A stretch of DNA of 64,000 nt from Chryseobacterium sp. ON_d1 (lineage in GTDB: Bacteria > Bacteroidota > Bacteroidia > Flavobacteriales > Weeksellaceae): NCBI RefSeq assembly GCF_006829085.1, contig NZ_BJTC01000001.1, positions 124,001 to 188,000 of the forward strand, read 5' to 3'. Of this stretch, positions 34,137-43,393 are shown piece after piece. Numbering within the stretch: the first letter of the stretch is position 1; every line of letters starts with the position of its first letter. The translations under genes were made by a program, and so were the position numbers. The notes below the pieces were generated by a model. That model saw only the letters and a list, made by a program, of their open reading frames with translations. It was not told the origin of the DNA and did not search any database.

Positions 34137-34510
34137 GAGATGATAAAGCTGTTTTGCTGTTATTTTGTTTTTGAATATCCCAGATGACTCAATGAATTCT
34201 CTGAACTATTCTTTCATTCGTTTCAAATTGAAAAGTTAGGAAAATATCATCTCAAGATTCTCTTAGAAAAATAGAAAATACTAATGATGGTGATATAGAT
34301 AAGAATATAATCAGCGTTAGTAGCTGAAAGAGATTTTAATCTGTTATTTACAAGCCAATAAAACAGTCAATTACCTTAATTGCAGGCTTTACAATTTTAA
34401 ATCTATTTTTAAAGATTTGATTATTAGATTGTTTTCGATGGGGTAGTATGAAAAAAGCAAAGCCCCGGATATCCGGAGCTTTGTTTATCATTATCTTACT
34501 GTTTTTATGA
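34137..34510. other. Intergenic region, 374 bp
   Basis: Between two minus-strand genes. It holds the upstream region of the VWA operon and, at 34458-34483, the terminator of the flavin oxidase operon. I see no ORF or RNA gene in the rest, which is AT-rich. Confidence 0.6.
34458..34483 (-). terminator. Terminator of flavin oxidase operon
   Basis: CAAAGCCCCGGAT (from 34458) pairs with ATCCGGAGCTTTG (to 34483) with one C-A mismatch; the minus strand continues into TTTTTTC. Confidence 0.8.
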
Positions 34511-36274
34511 TTACCAGCCTAAATAATAGTCGGGATCCAGCCAGTAAGGCCAGTCTAGTTTAAAATGAGTCTGAAGCATTTTTTCAGCTTCACAGAAGGC
34601 TCCTTCCACCCAGCCCTGCTGATCAGAATAGGCTTCACCAATAATATGAATCTGTTCCTCAACCAAAGGTTTCCTCATATAAGGCATGACGTCCTTTACG
34701 GAAAAACCTGCTTTCCATGCATGATATCCGGCTCCGTAAGGATCATCTGTCCAGTCCCTGAAATAGGTTACATAAGGTTCCGGAATGTCTACACCATGTA
34801 ATTCCCTGAGCTGGTTCATCAATTCATTGACCATGAATTCTGTAGCCTGAACATCATCAAACTTATGCAGTTCCTCCAATGATGCAGATTTAGCAGCTCT
34901 TACCTTAAACAGGACTTTGTCATCAGAAAGAGCTTTCCAGAATGTTTCCGTTTCCATATCACCATAGCTTCCCAGCAACATTGAATTGTTGTTCTCCGGA
35001 TCAGTTCCGAAATAATAACACTGCCTCATAGGCAAATCCGTAATAGAATGCCCGGAATCTATTCCAAGATCTTTCCACCAGGGACGTTCGAAGCCCATCA
35101 GAATTTTAAAGGCCGGTTCCATAATAACAGAGCGGATATTGTCATTGAGTTCCTGGCCGTTAAAGATAAAAGTATTCTGATCAAGAAGCTCCAGTGATTT
35201 TCTCGGCATACCCAATACGATGGCATTGGCATAGACTTTCCATTGGGTATTGCTTCTGATATTCAGGAAAGTCAGTTCATAGGTGTGGGTATGGATCAGA
35301 GGGTGGTCTTTGGTGAAAGTTATCAGTTTATTTTCAGACCAGATGCGTGCTCCTTCATGTTCCATATAGGTATTCGCTACGGCATAGGCAATGCTGTCAT
35401 AGCCCTCTTCAATGGTTTTATAGGTGGTATCAGCTGAAAAATCTCCTACCATATAAGGAAATGCTTCTGCAGAGTTCCAGTTAATAGTATTGGAATAATA
35501 TCCTCCGGCATTGGCTAAGAACTCATACCCTTCCTGAGAAACCTGGTCTTTGATTAAGTTCCAGAAACCGATATCGTTTACTTTACGTTGATCATAAGGA
35601 GACCCCGGGAAATTATACATCAGCCTTGGTTTTATGGCATCCCAGTCCCGGCTGGTCAGTTTGAAAGTATAATCATAACCATTGGGGTCTGCAATAATTA
35701 ATTCTTTATAGGTTTCGGCTACCCAGGGATCTGCCATTAAAACATTATAGATAATTTTATTGAACAGCTGATCTGAACTGAAACCCTCATCTTCTTTATT
35801 CAGGTAATAGCGGGTGATCAGTTTTTTATCCTGTTTCTGATCCTCTGTCCAGGCATTCTGTTGGAATCGTTCTTTTCTGAGATACATGAAGAGCTTTTCC
35901 GGATCACCCATATGGAATGGGATTGGAGTCATCTTATCTTTCAGAACAGGAGTTCTTTTATTTAAATCCTTTTCTTTAAGGGGATATCCTTCTATCAAGG
36001 TGGTTACAATTTCCTGAGAAGTCAGATAACGCATTCCCCCGAGTTCGCCCCAGAAATTCATTCCCGGCATGATTACAGATTCCAGTCTCCCGCCCAACCT
36101 GTCACTCATATCGAAGATCTGTACCTCATGACCTTTATATGTATTGTCTGTTACCAGTCGAAAAGCAGTGTATAATCCGGAAGTTCCGGCTCCGATAATG
36201 GCTACTTCTACTTTCAGGTCAGGCTGCATTCCCGGGTACAGTGGTGTATTTTTATTAACGTTTTCTTGATTCAT
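34511..36274 (-). CDS. Flavin-containing amine oxidase family protein
   Basis: A 587-residue FAD enzyme without a signal peptide. The dinucleotide motif VAIIGAGTSGLYTAF lies at residues about 27-41, followed by QIFDMSDRLGGRL, the usual second FAD contact; the C-terminal flavin motif is HIIGEAYSDQQGWVEGAFCEAEKML. It belongs to the monoamine/L-amino-acid oxidase superfamily, oxidising an amine or amino acid to an imine with release of hydrogen peroxide. The exact substrate is not predictable. It is 12 bases after the sarcosine-oxidase-like gene, so the two flavin oxidases form one operon. Confidence 0.85.
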   Translation of the reverse strand: MNQENVNKNTPLYPGMQPDLKVEVAIIGAGTSGLYTAFRLVTDNTYKGHEVQIFDMSDRLGGRLESVIMPGMNFWGELGGMRYLTSQEIVTTLIEGYPLKEKDLNKRTPVLKDKMTPIPFHMGDPEKLFMYLRKERFQQNAWTEDQKQDKKLITRYYLNKEDEGFSSDQLFNKIIYNVLMADPWVAETYKELIIADPNGYDYTFKLTSRDWDAIKPRLMYNFPGSPYDQRKVNDIGFWNLIKDQVSQEGYEFLANAGGYYSNTINWNSAEAFPYMVGDFSADTTYKTIEEGYDSIAYAVANTYMEHEGARIWSENKLITFTKDHPLIHTHTYELTFLNIRSNTQWKVYANAIVLGMPRKSLELLDQNTFIFNGQELNDNIRSVIMEPAFKILMGFERPWWKDLGIDSGHSITDLPMRQCYYFGTDPENNNSMLLGSYGDMETETFWKALSDDKVLFKVRAAKSASLEELHKFDDVQATEFMVNELMNQLRELHGVDIPEPYVTYFRDWTDDPYGAGYHAWKAGFSVKDVMPYMRKPLVEEQIHIIGEAYSDQQGWVEGAFCEAEKMLQTHFKLDWPYWLDPDYYLGW

Positions 36275-36286
36275 GGTTTTATAATT

Positions 36287-37474
36287 TTAAAGTGCTAAGA
36301 AATATTTATATCCTAACCGGAATGGGGTAATGTCAAAATCGGTATGTCCGTCCAATGCAAGATCAGACATGATTTTACCTAAAAAAGGGGTGAATTTTGC
36401 AGCCCATCCGGTGGCGTAGACCACAATGTTTTTATGATTGGGAACATAAGACGGAGCAAAATCAATCAGCAGTTCTTTATTCGGGATTGTACTCAAAGCG
36501 ATAAGACATGTTGAGGTATATTCCGGAATAATGCTTAGTCCGGTCATATGATTTTGTATCCATTCGGAGGTATAAGCCAGTTCCTTAGGGTTAGGAATTA
36601 ACGTTCTGTCGCTTGGTTCCTCCAAAGGTTTGATAACAAAATCAGGTGCTACACGGATGTATTCAGGATGGTCCCACTCAACTGAAGGGAAACCGTAGAA
36701 TTGATTGCCGTTTTCTCCGCTTGAATTCTGAAATACAAACCATGTAGGATATTGTATATCAGGATCTGTCTTTTTAAAATAAGCGGAAGACATATTCCAG
36801 TAGGTGGCTTCTATTTTAAAATCAAGCAGGTTGATAACGCTGTTGATATAAGGTCCGGGAATGATCGCCAGTTTTTTGGCAATATAAATTCCATTGGGAG
36901 TGGTAAGCTCAAAAAGATCGCCGTTTTGTTTGATCTCCAGTACGGGAGAATCTTCTCTAAGTTCAACAGTTTCTTCTTTCCGGCAAAGGCCTAGCAGTGT
37001 TTCTATGGTTGCTTTGAAGTTGATACTGGCACCATCTGGCTGAAACAGCCCTGTATAATTATCCGGCAGATTTTTAAAATGATACTGATCTTCAATTTCC
37101 CTTGAAGTCAGCGTGGTATAGGGAACTCCTAATGCTTTAAGTGCTTTTTCTGCTTCAGCAATATTTCCTTCGGTAGAATGTACTTCAGGATCACCAAACC
37201 AAAGTGTTCCTACTTTATCAAGCAGTTGGGTGTCTGTCTTTTTCTGCAGCTCCTCCCAATAAGGCTCTGCATCCAAAGCCATTTGTACCATATATTCATC
37301 CGGATAAGGAATCCGGAACTGGCGTGATACTCCCGCAGAACTGCCCAGCTGGTTGACAAAAGTATATTGTTCCAGTACTAAAGTTCTGGCCTGGCGCTGG
37401 CCGAGATGGTAAGCTGTAGCCAGACCTATTGCTCCTCCGCCAATGACGATTACGTCATAGTTTTCTGTAATCAT
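36287..37474 (-). CDS. N-methyltryptophan/sarcosine oxidase family flavoenzyme
   Basis: A 395-residue FAD enzyme (DAO/MSOX family). VIVIGGGAIGLATAYHL is the FAD-binding start (residues 8-24), and the Cys323-containing STCLIALSTIPNKELLID matches the place where MSOX and MTOX attach FAD covalently through a cysteine. SSAGVSRQFRIPYPDEYM is the SolA-like motif near residue 45-62. The reaction would be oxidative N-demethylation or amine oxidation; the substrate is not known. It heads the operon, with the amine oxidase directly behind. Confidence 0.87.
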   Translation of the reverse strand: MITENYDVIVIGGGAIGLATAYHLGQRQARTLVLEQYTFVNQLGSSAGVSRQFRIPYPDEYMVQMALDAEPYWEELQKKTDTQLLDKVGTLWFGDPEVHSTEGNIAEAEKALKALGVPYTTLTSREIEDQYHFKNLPDNYTGLFQPDGASINFKATIETLLGLCRKEETVELREDSPVLEIKQNGDLFELTTPNGIYIAKKLAIIPGPYINSVINLLDFKIEATYWNMSSAYFKKTDPDIQYPTWFVFQNSSGENGNQFYGFPSVEWDHPEYIRVAPDFVIKPLEEPSDRTLIPNPKELAYTSEWIQNHMTGLSIIPEYTSTCLIALSTIPNKELLIDFAPSYVPNHKNIVVYATGWAAKFTPFLGKIMSDLALDGHTDFDITPFRLGYKYFLAL

Positions 37475-38162
37475 AGGTTATTGTTTTACTTTTTATAATC
37501 GTATTGAGCGGATACAGGAAAAGTAAAGAGATCAATATGAAAGAATATACAGTCATTAATGATCTTTGACAATCTCTGAATCCTATTCTTTACCACAGAT
37601 TAGGTATAGACATGAATCTGCCGGTACATATGAATATTCTGGTTTTCTATTGAATATTGCCAGTATTAATAAGCATTTCAAAGTAACAAAGAAGAGGGTA
37701 TATGTTCTTAGAGTGTAAATTACCAATTGTGGTATTGAGTAGAAATACTGAATGGCAAAAGGGACTCTTTGAGAGGAGGAGTACTGGTCTTTCAGAATGG
37801 TATAATAATTGAGATGCTGCTTGCAGTTTTTTACAACTATCTGATCATCAATAATTGTTATATGCAATAAAATAGACAGATACAGAATATTTTACGGACA
37901 GCAGTTTTTTACAATTGCTCTAAAAAAATAGATTTACGTGAATGAAACTTAAAATTTACAGGGTGTTTTGATAGTAAAAAGAATCCAATTTTATCGGTTT
38001 TTATTAAATATTCATTATTATAAGAAGACAAAAATTACTTTAACTTTGCCAATTGGATGATATACCCCTATTATGAAATTGTTTAAAATAATGGTATATT
38101 GTTGAAGGCTAATATCTAATGGACTTATGCAGTCAGGAAATTAATTTAACTGATAAACGAAT
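37475..38162. other. Intergenic region, 688 bp
   Basis: The promoter regions of two divergent units lie here. TAACTTTG, a perfect -7 element, is at 38041-38048, 115 bases before the histidine kinase start. A 14-bp direct repeat GCAGTTTTTTACAA occurs at 37823-37836 and 37901-37914. One minus-strand open frame of 94 codons (37583-37867) shows no protein-like character and is not called. Nothing else is evident. Confidence 0.5.
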
Positions 38163-39896
38163 ATGAAATATAAATTCTTAAATTTTAAATTGAGAAAACT
38201 TGTTCATTACTCATTGATCCTTTGTATTTTGCTGATACAGGTCATTATTGCCATATTTTTTTATAACGAATTTGTCAACGGTAAGAAGCTTAAGTTTATT
38301 AAAGATCAGCTTGAGGAAAGCCGCGCACTGGGAGGGTTGACCGATAACTCCAGGAAAGATTTTCTGGATGCTCAGGAACATCTTCAGAAATATATGGCAA
38401 CCCAGGATAATAAGGAACTGCAGTTATATTTCCAGTCGTTAAGAAAACTTAAAATCAATTTTGATAAAATTGGTGAATATGAAAACACAAGTCCCAGACT
38501 GAAAAAGACCTTGGCTCTTCATAGCCAGGATATGGTGAAGACATCAAAGCTGAAAACATTAATAGATTCAGTGTACCAGACTTCACTCAATCCTCCTGCA
38601 AAAATTGAAGATAAGCAGTATGAACCTGCCAAATATAAAAATGATTTTGAAGATTTCAAGATCCAAACCCGCACCTATGCAGATACCGTTAAAAAGAAAG
38701 GCTTTTTCGGGCGTTTAAAAGATGCTGTAACAGGAAAGGTAGATGTTCAAAAGGAAAGTACTGTGATTACGATGACCAACAACAAAACACTGGATCTTTC
38801 TCAGGTAAAATCCAAAATGGACAATACTTTGAAGTCTATGGATAAGCATTATGCTGCTGAAGTAAGGAAAGTACAGCTGCTTGCTGCTCAAAATCAGAAA
38901 AATAATTTACAGTTTTACAGCAATTTCAGTAAGCTGCTGGTGTACAGCAACGGCCTGATAGAAGTGTACGAAAATGCAATCAGGGATTTTAAGTCTCAAC
39001 TGGAAAAAGAGTATAATGATCAGAGTTCAAATAACAACAGAATAAGAACCTATCTGGTATTGGGGTTGATGGTTCTGATGTTTATCGTATCCATTCTGAT
39101 CATGTATTTTACAAGGATGGCGTTTATCTATGAGCAAAAGCTTGATGCCGCAAATAAAGAAATTAAAAAGAACCTTAATTTTAAGAACAGGATTCTGGGA
39201 ATGCTGAGTCATGATCTGAGGTCTCCTCTAAAAATCATTAATATTTTCATCGACAAGATCCACAGAACGACTCAGGATGAAACGATAAAGGATTATCTTA
39301 AATCTATCAAGTTTACCAACAGTACTCTGCTTCTGCAGTCTAACCAGATTCTGGAGTATACCAAAAATGAGAATGCTGAAAAAGAGCTTATCCAATCGGT
39401 TTTCAATCTTAAAGATGAGATCGGTTCTATTGTAAAGGTAATTACCCCTTATCTGGAAACCAGAAACAACAGGTTTGTGGTAACAGACAGAATTCCTGAA
39501 AATGTTTTGGTATATTCAGATAATATCAGAATCAACCAGATTTTTATGAATATTCTCGGAAATGCCAACAAGTTTACAGAAAACGGACAGATCGATCTTG
39601 TGATGTCCACAGAGCCGTTGGGAGATCATACAATTGCCCTGGTTACTTCTGTGACAGATACCGGAGTAGGAATATCAGAATCTGATCTGGGTAAAATTTT
39701 TGATCCTTATTATCAGGGAATGGTCTCTGATGAAGTAGATAATCTCGGTGCCGGACTTGGTCTTAATCTGGTTAAAGAGATCGTAGAGCTTTTCGATGGG
39801 GATATATCGGTTGAGAGTAAACTGCATAAAGGAACGAAAGTGACATTCAGGATCAATTTAAATCGTAATCATAATGGAAACACCAATGCAAAATAA
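38163..39896 (+). CDS. Membrane sensor histidine kinase with long periplasmic helical domain
   Basis: A 577-residue kinase. Membrane helices lie at about residues 13-35 and 295-317; between them a 260-residue extracytoplasmic region is Lys/Gln-rich and probably helical, without a named sensor domain that I can see. The cytoplasmic part has the HisKA site SHDLRSPLK (His350) and HATPase boxes: NQIFMNILGNANKFTENG, DTGVGIS and GAGLGLNLVKEIV. The gene overlaps the following response regulator by 23 bases, so the two are a cognate pair. Confidence 0.93.
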   Translation: MKYKFLNFKLRKLVHYSLILCILLIQVIIAIFFYNEFVNGKKLKFIKDQLEESRALGGLTDNSRKDFLDAQEHLQKYMATQDNKELQLYFQSLRKLKINFDKIGEYENTSPRLKKTLALHSQDMVKTSKLKTLIDSVYQTSLNPPAKIEDKQYEPAKYKNDFEDFKIQTRTYADTVKKKGFFGRLKDAVTGKVDVQKESTVITMTNNKTLDLSQVKSKMDNTLKSMDKHYAAEVRKVQLLAAQNQKNNLQFYSNFSKLLVYSNGLIEVYENAIRDFKSQLEKEYNDQSSNNNRIRTYLVLGLMVLMFIVSILIMYFTRMAFIYEQKLDAANKEIKKNLNFKNRILGMLSHDLRSPLKIINIFIDKIHRTTQDETIKDYLKSIKFTNSTLLLQSNQILEYTKNENAEKELIQSVFNLKDEIGSIVKVITPYLETRNNRFVVTDRIPENVLVYSDNIRINQIFMNILGNANKFTENGQIDLVMSTEPLGDHTIALVTSVTDTGVGISESDLGKIFDPYYQGMVSDEVDNLGAGLGLNLVKEIVELFDGDISVESKLHKGTKVTFRINLNRNHNGNTNAK

Positions 39897-40527
39897 AGAG
39901 ATCATATTTCTGCTGGCTGACGATCACAGTATTGTACGCCAGGGAATGGAAATTGTTATCAGCGATATTGCTCCCCATGCTAAAATTTATCAGACTTCAT
40001 CCTTACACCAGGTTTTGGAGCTGATCGAATCAAAAGGGGTGGAAATAGCCGTTATTGATGCCCACTTCCCGGATGGAAACAGCCTGCACATCTTACCACA
40101 GATGAAAAGCATCAATCCTGCCATTAAAATATTGATTTTTACGGGGCTTGAAGAAGAACTGCATGGTCTTAAATTTATCAAAGCAGGAGCCAATGGCTAC
40201 CTGAGTAAATTGAGTGAAGAGGAAGAGGTGAGGGAAGCCATTACCACCTTTATCGAGAAGGGAGAATATTTTTCTGATGTATTGAGAAACTTATTGGTAC
40301 AGTTTGTATATAACCCTGATCTTATAAGTCCTCTCAGCAGTTTAACCAAAAGGGAACTTCAGATTGCTGAGCTCTATGCCGAAGGATTCGGAAACCTGGA
40401 AATTTCAAACAGTCTGAATATCAAACAGAATACAGTAAGCACAATCAAAAAAAATATTTTTGAAAAACTAAAGATCGAAAATATGGTTGAACTTGTTGAT
40501 CTTATCAAAACCCATCATAAACTTTAG
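39874..40527 (+). CDS. NarL/FixJ-type response regulator
   Basis: A 217-residue regulator. The receiver has Asp16-Asp17, phospho-acceptor Asp62 in VIDAHFPDG and Lys112. The C-terminal LuxR-type helix-turn-helix begins near residue 155: LTKRELQIAELYAEGFGNLEIS, then NTVSTIKKNIFEKL. The first ATG (39874, inside the kinase gene) is used; a second in-frame ATG is four codons on. It is the cognate output of the kinase. Targets are unknown. Confidence 0.93.
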   Translation: METPMQNKEIIFLLADDHSIVRQGMEIVISDIAPHAKIYQTSSLHQVLELIESKGVEIAVIDAHFPDGNSLHILPQMKSINPAIKILIFTGLEEELHGLKFIKAGANGYLSKLSEEEEVREAITTFIEKGEYFSDVLRNLLVQFVYNPDLISPLSSLTKRELQIAELYAEGFGNLEISNSLNIKQNTVSTIKKNIFEKLKIENMVELVDLIKTHHKL

Positions 40528-40943
40528 TTTTTTGGATTTTTCGCTTCATATTCTATTTTATCGATAAATATCTATAACGTGATCGATATGTATCGATGGG
40601 GTTTATAGGGAATATTATTTTATAATGTTGTTCCTTTGTACTGTGAGATTTAAGTAATGAAAAAGTACATGAGAAATACTTTGAATGATTAAAGTTTCAT
40701 ACACAAAAACAACAAATGATTATAGCTATTCAAATAATAAACAATAGTTATAAAAGAGCACAAATGATGAAAATCAATTAAAAACACTGATGAAATTAAA
40801 AGAAGTGTATGAATAACCTTAGGAGGGCCTTTTAAAAAAAACCAAATGATAAAAAAAACACAAATACACATAATGAGGTTCGGTTGATAGGTTACAGTAC
40901 AAACAAAAAGGAGGCAGAAAGCCTCCTTTTTGTTTGGCAGCAT
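40528..40943. other. Intergenic region, 416 bp, with ATCGAT cluster and terminator
   Basis: Near the response regulator end, TTTATCGATAAA (40557-40568) is a perfect 12-bp palindrome, and ATCGATA-TG-TATCGAT (40582-40597) has two perfect 7-bp arms, so three ATCGAT sequences fall in about 40 bp. The middle is AT-rich with only an 11-codon ORF at 40657. A strong terminator lies at the right end. Confidence 0.55.
40901..40935 (-). terminator. Strong terminator of amidohydrolase gene
   Basis: AAACAAAAAGGAGGC (40901-40915) pairs perfectly over 15 bp with GCCTCCTTTTTGTTT (40921-40935). It is 9 bases past the amidohydrolase stop and T-rich on both strands. Confidence 0.92.
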
Positions 40944-42650
40944 TTATTCAACATACTGATGAATATGATTATAAAGGAATTTTTTAGGGTTATCTCTGGT
41001 AATCAGTTCCAGCTCATGATCTGTCAGTCTTCCTGCTGTATCTGCCCACATCTGTTTGTCACTTTTCTGGCTGCGTACTACGTAAAAATCGCTGCCATAC
41101 AGAATGCGGTCACTGATTCGGCTGTCTTTTTTCAGAAGTGATTTCAAAAGAGGAAATATATTTTCATCATGCAGGATATAGCTGATGTCAGCATATACAT
41201 TAGGATGTTGCAGCATCAGGCTGTAGATGATAGCAAACCATGAATTATGGCGCCATGAGTTTTCAAGAGCTGTAGGAATAAAATTAATCCCTTTTCCCAC
41301 AGGATTGGTAAAGCCGTTTTCAGAAAGGTATCTGTCACGTTCCATATATTTTGCCCATTCATCTTCACCTCCGAAATGCCCGAAACAGATTTTTAGTGCA
41401 TCAAGATTTTTAGCAAGTGGCTGATCTCTTCCCGCATAGCCGAAGAGGGCATATAAAGAATCATCATGATAATATTCAAGAAGCTGTTTCAGATAATCTT
41501 TATTCAACAGGCAAAGGTAGTTGAGAGGATGGGTGAAATTCGTAGAAAAATCACTGTTGCTCAGCTCATACAGCTTTAGGGGTTCCCTTTTGCCCTTTTC
41601 TCCGGTTGACTGCGTAAATACAGGATGACTGTTCCATTCTTTCTTTTTGCTGCCCCGGTAATAGATAGTTCCTCTGATACAATGATTAAGTACCGGTACC
41701 TGATTCTCACAGGCCCATAACATCAAAGGCAGAATATCCCTGTCAAACGGATAATACCCAAGGGCAGGGTAGGTTTTAATTCCTCTGAACCTTTCATGAA
41801 TAATACAGTTTTTGATCTCATCAAAATAAGCCGGATTGTCCTTTATTCTTCTGGGATCAGCAAATACAAAAGGAAGACATGTCCGGGGTTTCTTCCTTCT
41901 CAGGTTTTTAAGTTCTTCAAGCTGCAGAGGATAACTGAATTTGGCGGTGCCACCATCCATATAATCCATATCCATGGGAAGAACTACAAAACGGGAATCT
42001 GCAGGATATTGCTTCTCCAGCATTCTGAATATGGTCATTTGACTTTTATGAAAAGCAAAACGGCCTATGCTGATATAACGCTTCAGATAGGCTTTTGTTT
42101 CAGGACCGGGAAGAATGCGCAGGATCTGAAACAGGCTTTTTGCAATGAATATAATAAGCTGCCTGCCCGATTTGATCAGTAGGAATAAAGCTGAAACAAT
42201 CAGAATTCTTAAAAAAATATATTGTGGAGCAGGAAGCAGATAAATATTCTGCATCAAATGATTCAGTGAACTGATATATTCAAACCAGCCCTCATTGTTA
42301 TATTTCCCCTCAAAATAGCCGAAAAAAAGAATCAGCAGCGTATCCAGAGTAAGTACAACTGCAATAGGAACAGTGATAAAAGGAATTTTCTGAAGGAACC
42401 ATCTGATATGAAAACGGAAATTCTCCAAAACCTTATAAGGACGTTTATACTGCCACTTCGTGGGAACCCGGTAATACCATCTGAAAAAGCTGATAATAAG
42501 TCTTATCGTGAGAATATGCTCAAGACCAAACGGCAGAAGTTTTTTACCAAGAAACTGAGGAATATGATCTCCTGTAAAAGTATGGGTATGACAATTGATG
42601 AATGGATTTCTCTTTTTGTCTGGGGCCGGTGGATCTGGTGTAGTTTTCAT
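40944..42650 (-). CDS. Amidohydrolase 2 family protein with membrane insertion
   Basis: A 568-residue protein whose catalytic parts match the Amidohydro_2 family: NCHTHTF (His21, His23), a Lys292 in GIKTYPALG, LNHC (His323), GHFGG (His425) and YGSDF (Asp521). What is odd is the insert after the first metal motif: residues about 80-200 contain three hydrophobic helices (about 91-113, 144-160 and 163-180), so the enzyme seems anchored in the membrane with its barrel split between residues 25 and about 220. Amidohydro_2 members such as ACMSD are soluble. Its substrate and the purpose of the anchor are unknown. The gene stands alone. Confidence 0.8.
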   Translation of the reverse strand: MKTTPDPPAPDKKRNPFINCHTHTFTGDHIPQFLGKKLLPFGLEHILTIRLIISFFRWYYRVPTKWQYKRPYKVLENFRFHIRWFLQKIPFITVPIAVVLTLDTLLILFFGYFEGKYNNEGWFEYISSLNHLMQNIYLLPAPQYIFLRILIVSALFLLIKSGRQLIIFIAKSLFQILRILPGPETKAYLKRYISIGRFAFHKSQMTIFRMLEKQYPADSRFVVLPMDMDYMDGGTAKFSYPLQLEELKNLRRKKPRTCLPFVFADPRRIKDNPAYFDEIKNCIIHERFRGIKTYPALGYYPFDRDILPLMLWACENQVPVLNHCIRGTIYYRGSKKKEWNSHPVFTQSTGEKGKREPLKLYELSNSDFSTNFTHPLNYLCLLNKDYLKQLLEYYHDDSLYALFGYAGRDQPLAKNLDALKICFGHFGGEDEWAKYMERDRYLSENGFTNPVGKGINFIPTALENSWRHNSWFAIIYSLMLQHPNVYADISYILHDENIFPLLKSLLKKDSRISDRILYGSDFYVVRSQKSDKQMWADTAGRLTDHELELITRDNPKKFLYNHIHQYVE

Positions 42651-42837
42651 GAACAGATGAGGGATTAGTTTTGCTTCTAATTTACAAACAAATTATCATA
42701 TGCAGACCCTCATATTTTGAAATGGAGAAATCATGAAATAAATTAAGTTTGCTTTTAACGATCAGAATTTGCCCCTTGTTTTTTATCAAATGATAAACAG
42801 AAGTTGCCTTCTATACCTTAGTTTTGTATCCAAAAAG

Positions 42838-43245
42838 ATGTCAGGAGAAAAAGATTTAGCTGTATTGATTCAAAATATGGAACCGGTATTGAATATCGGA
42901 GAATATGTGTTTTGTACCGTTCAGAATCTGGGAGAAATACCGGATATAGAAAAGATTCTGTTTTTATTCAGGGAGCATGAAGCTGTTACCATTGTATTGG
43001 AAAGAACCATAGCTGATGAATGGAGTTTTGCTTACAGTTACATTTCTTCCTGGATCACTCTGAATATTCACTCCTCCCTGGAAGCAGTAGGACTTACGGC
43101 TGCTTTTGCCAATGCTCTGAAACAGGGAAATATCAGCTGTAATGTAGTGGCTGCATATTTTCATGATCATATTTTTATCGCCAGAGAAGATGCTGAGAAA
43201 GCACTGAAAACCCTTATTGCATTAAAATCAGGAAAAAGGGTTTAA
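42838..43245 (+). CDS. ACT-domain protein (ACT_3-like)
   Basis: A 135-residue cytoplasmic protein with the layout of small ACT_3-type proteins: GEKDLAVLIQNMEPVL, GEYVFCTVQ, WSFAYSYISSWITLNIHSSLEAVGLTAAF in pieces, and SCNVVAAYFHDHIFI. ACT domains bind amino acids or regulate enzymes. A longer reading from a TTG at 42769 is rejected because a -7-type TAGTTTTG (42819-42826) lies just before the ATG at 42838. It stands alone. The function is not known. Confidence 0.75.
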   Translation: MSGEKDLAVLIQNMEPVLNIGEYVFCTVQNLGEIPDIEKILFLFREHEAVTIVLERTIADEWSFAYSYISSWITLNIHSSLEAVGLTAAFANALKQGNISCNVVAAYFHDHIFIAREDAEKALKTLIALKSGKRV

Positions 43246-43393
43246 AATTATTTTTTAAAACTTTACACTTTTAATTTTCACCTTCTCAAATGTCTAATTG
43301 AATCCTTAAAATGTCCTGTTGGTAAAGCTTTTGAGTGTTCTGCCTGTTTTTGTGTTTTATGTTTGCACCATAATCATACAAAAATAAACTACA

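Noticed and set aside
37583..37867. 94-codon minus-strand ORF in the 688-bp spacer
   Set aside because: The translation has no domain, signal or membrane pattern of a real protein, and the region is AT-rich with random long frames.
42769..42837. Upstream TTG start for the ACT-domain gene
   Set aside because: A -7 promoter element (42819-42826) lies within this extension, and the extra residues do not belong to the domain.
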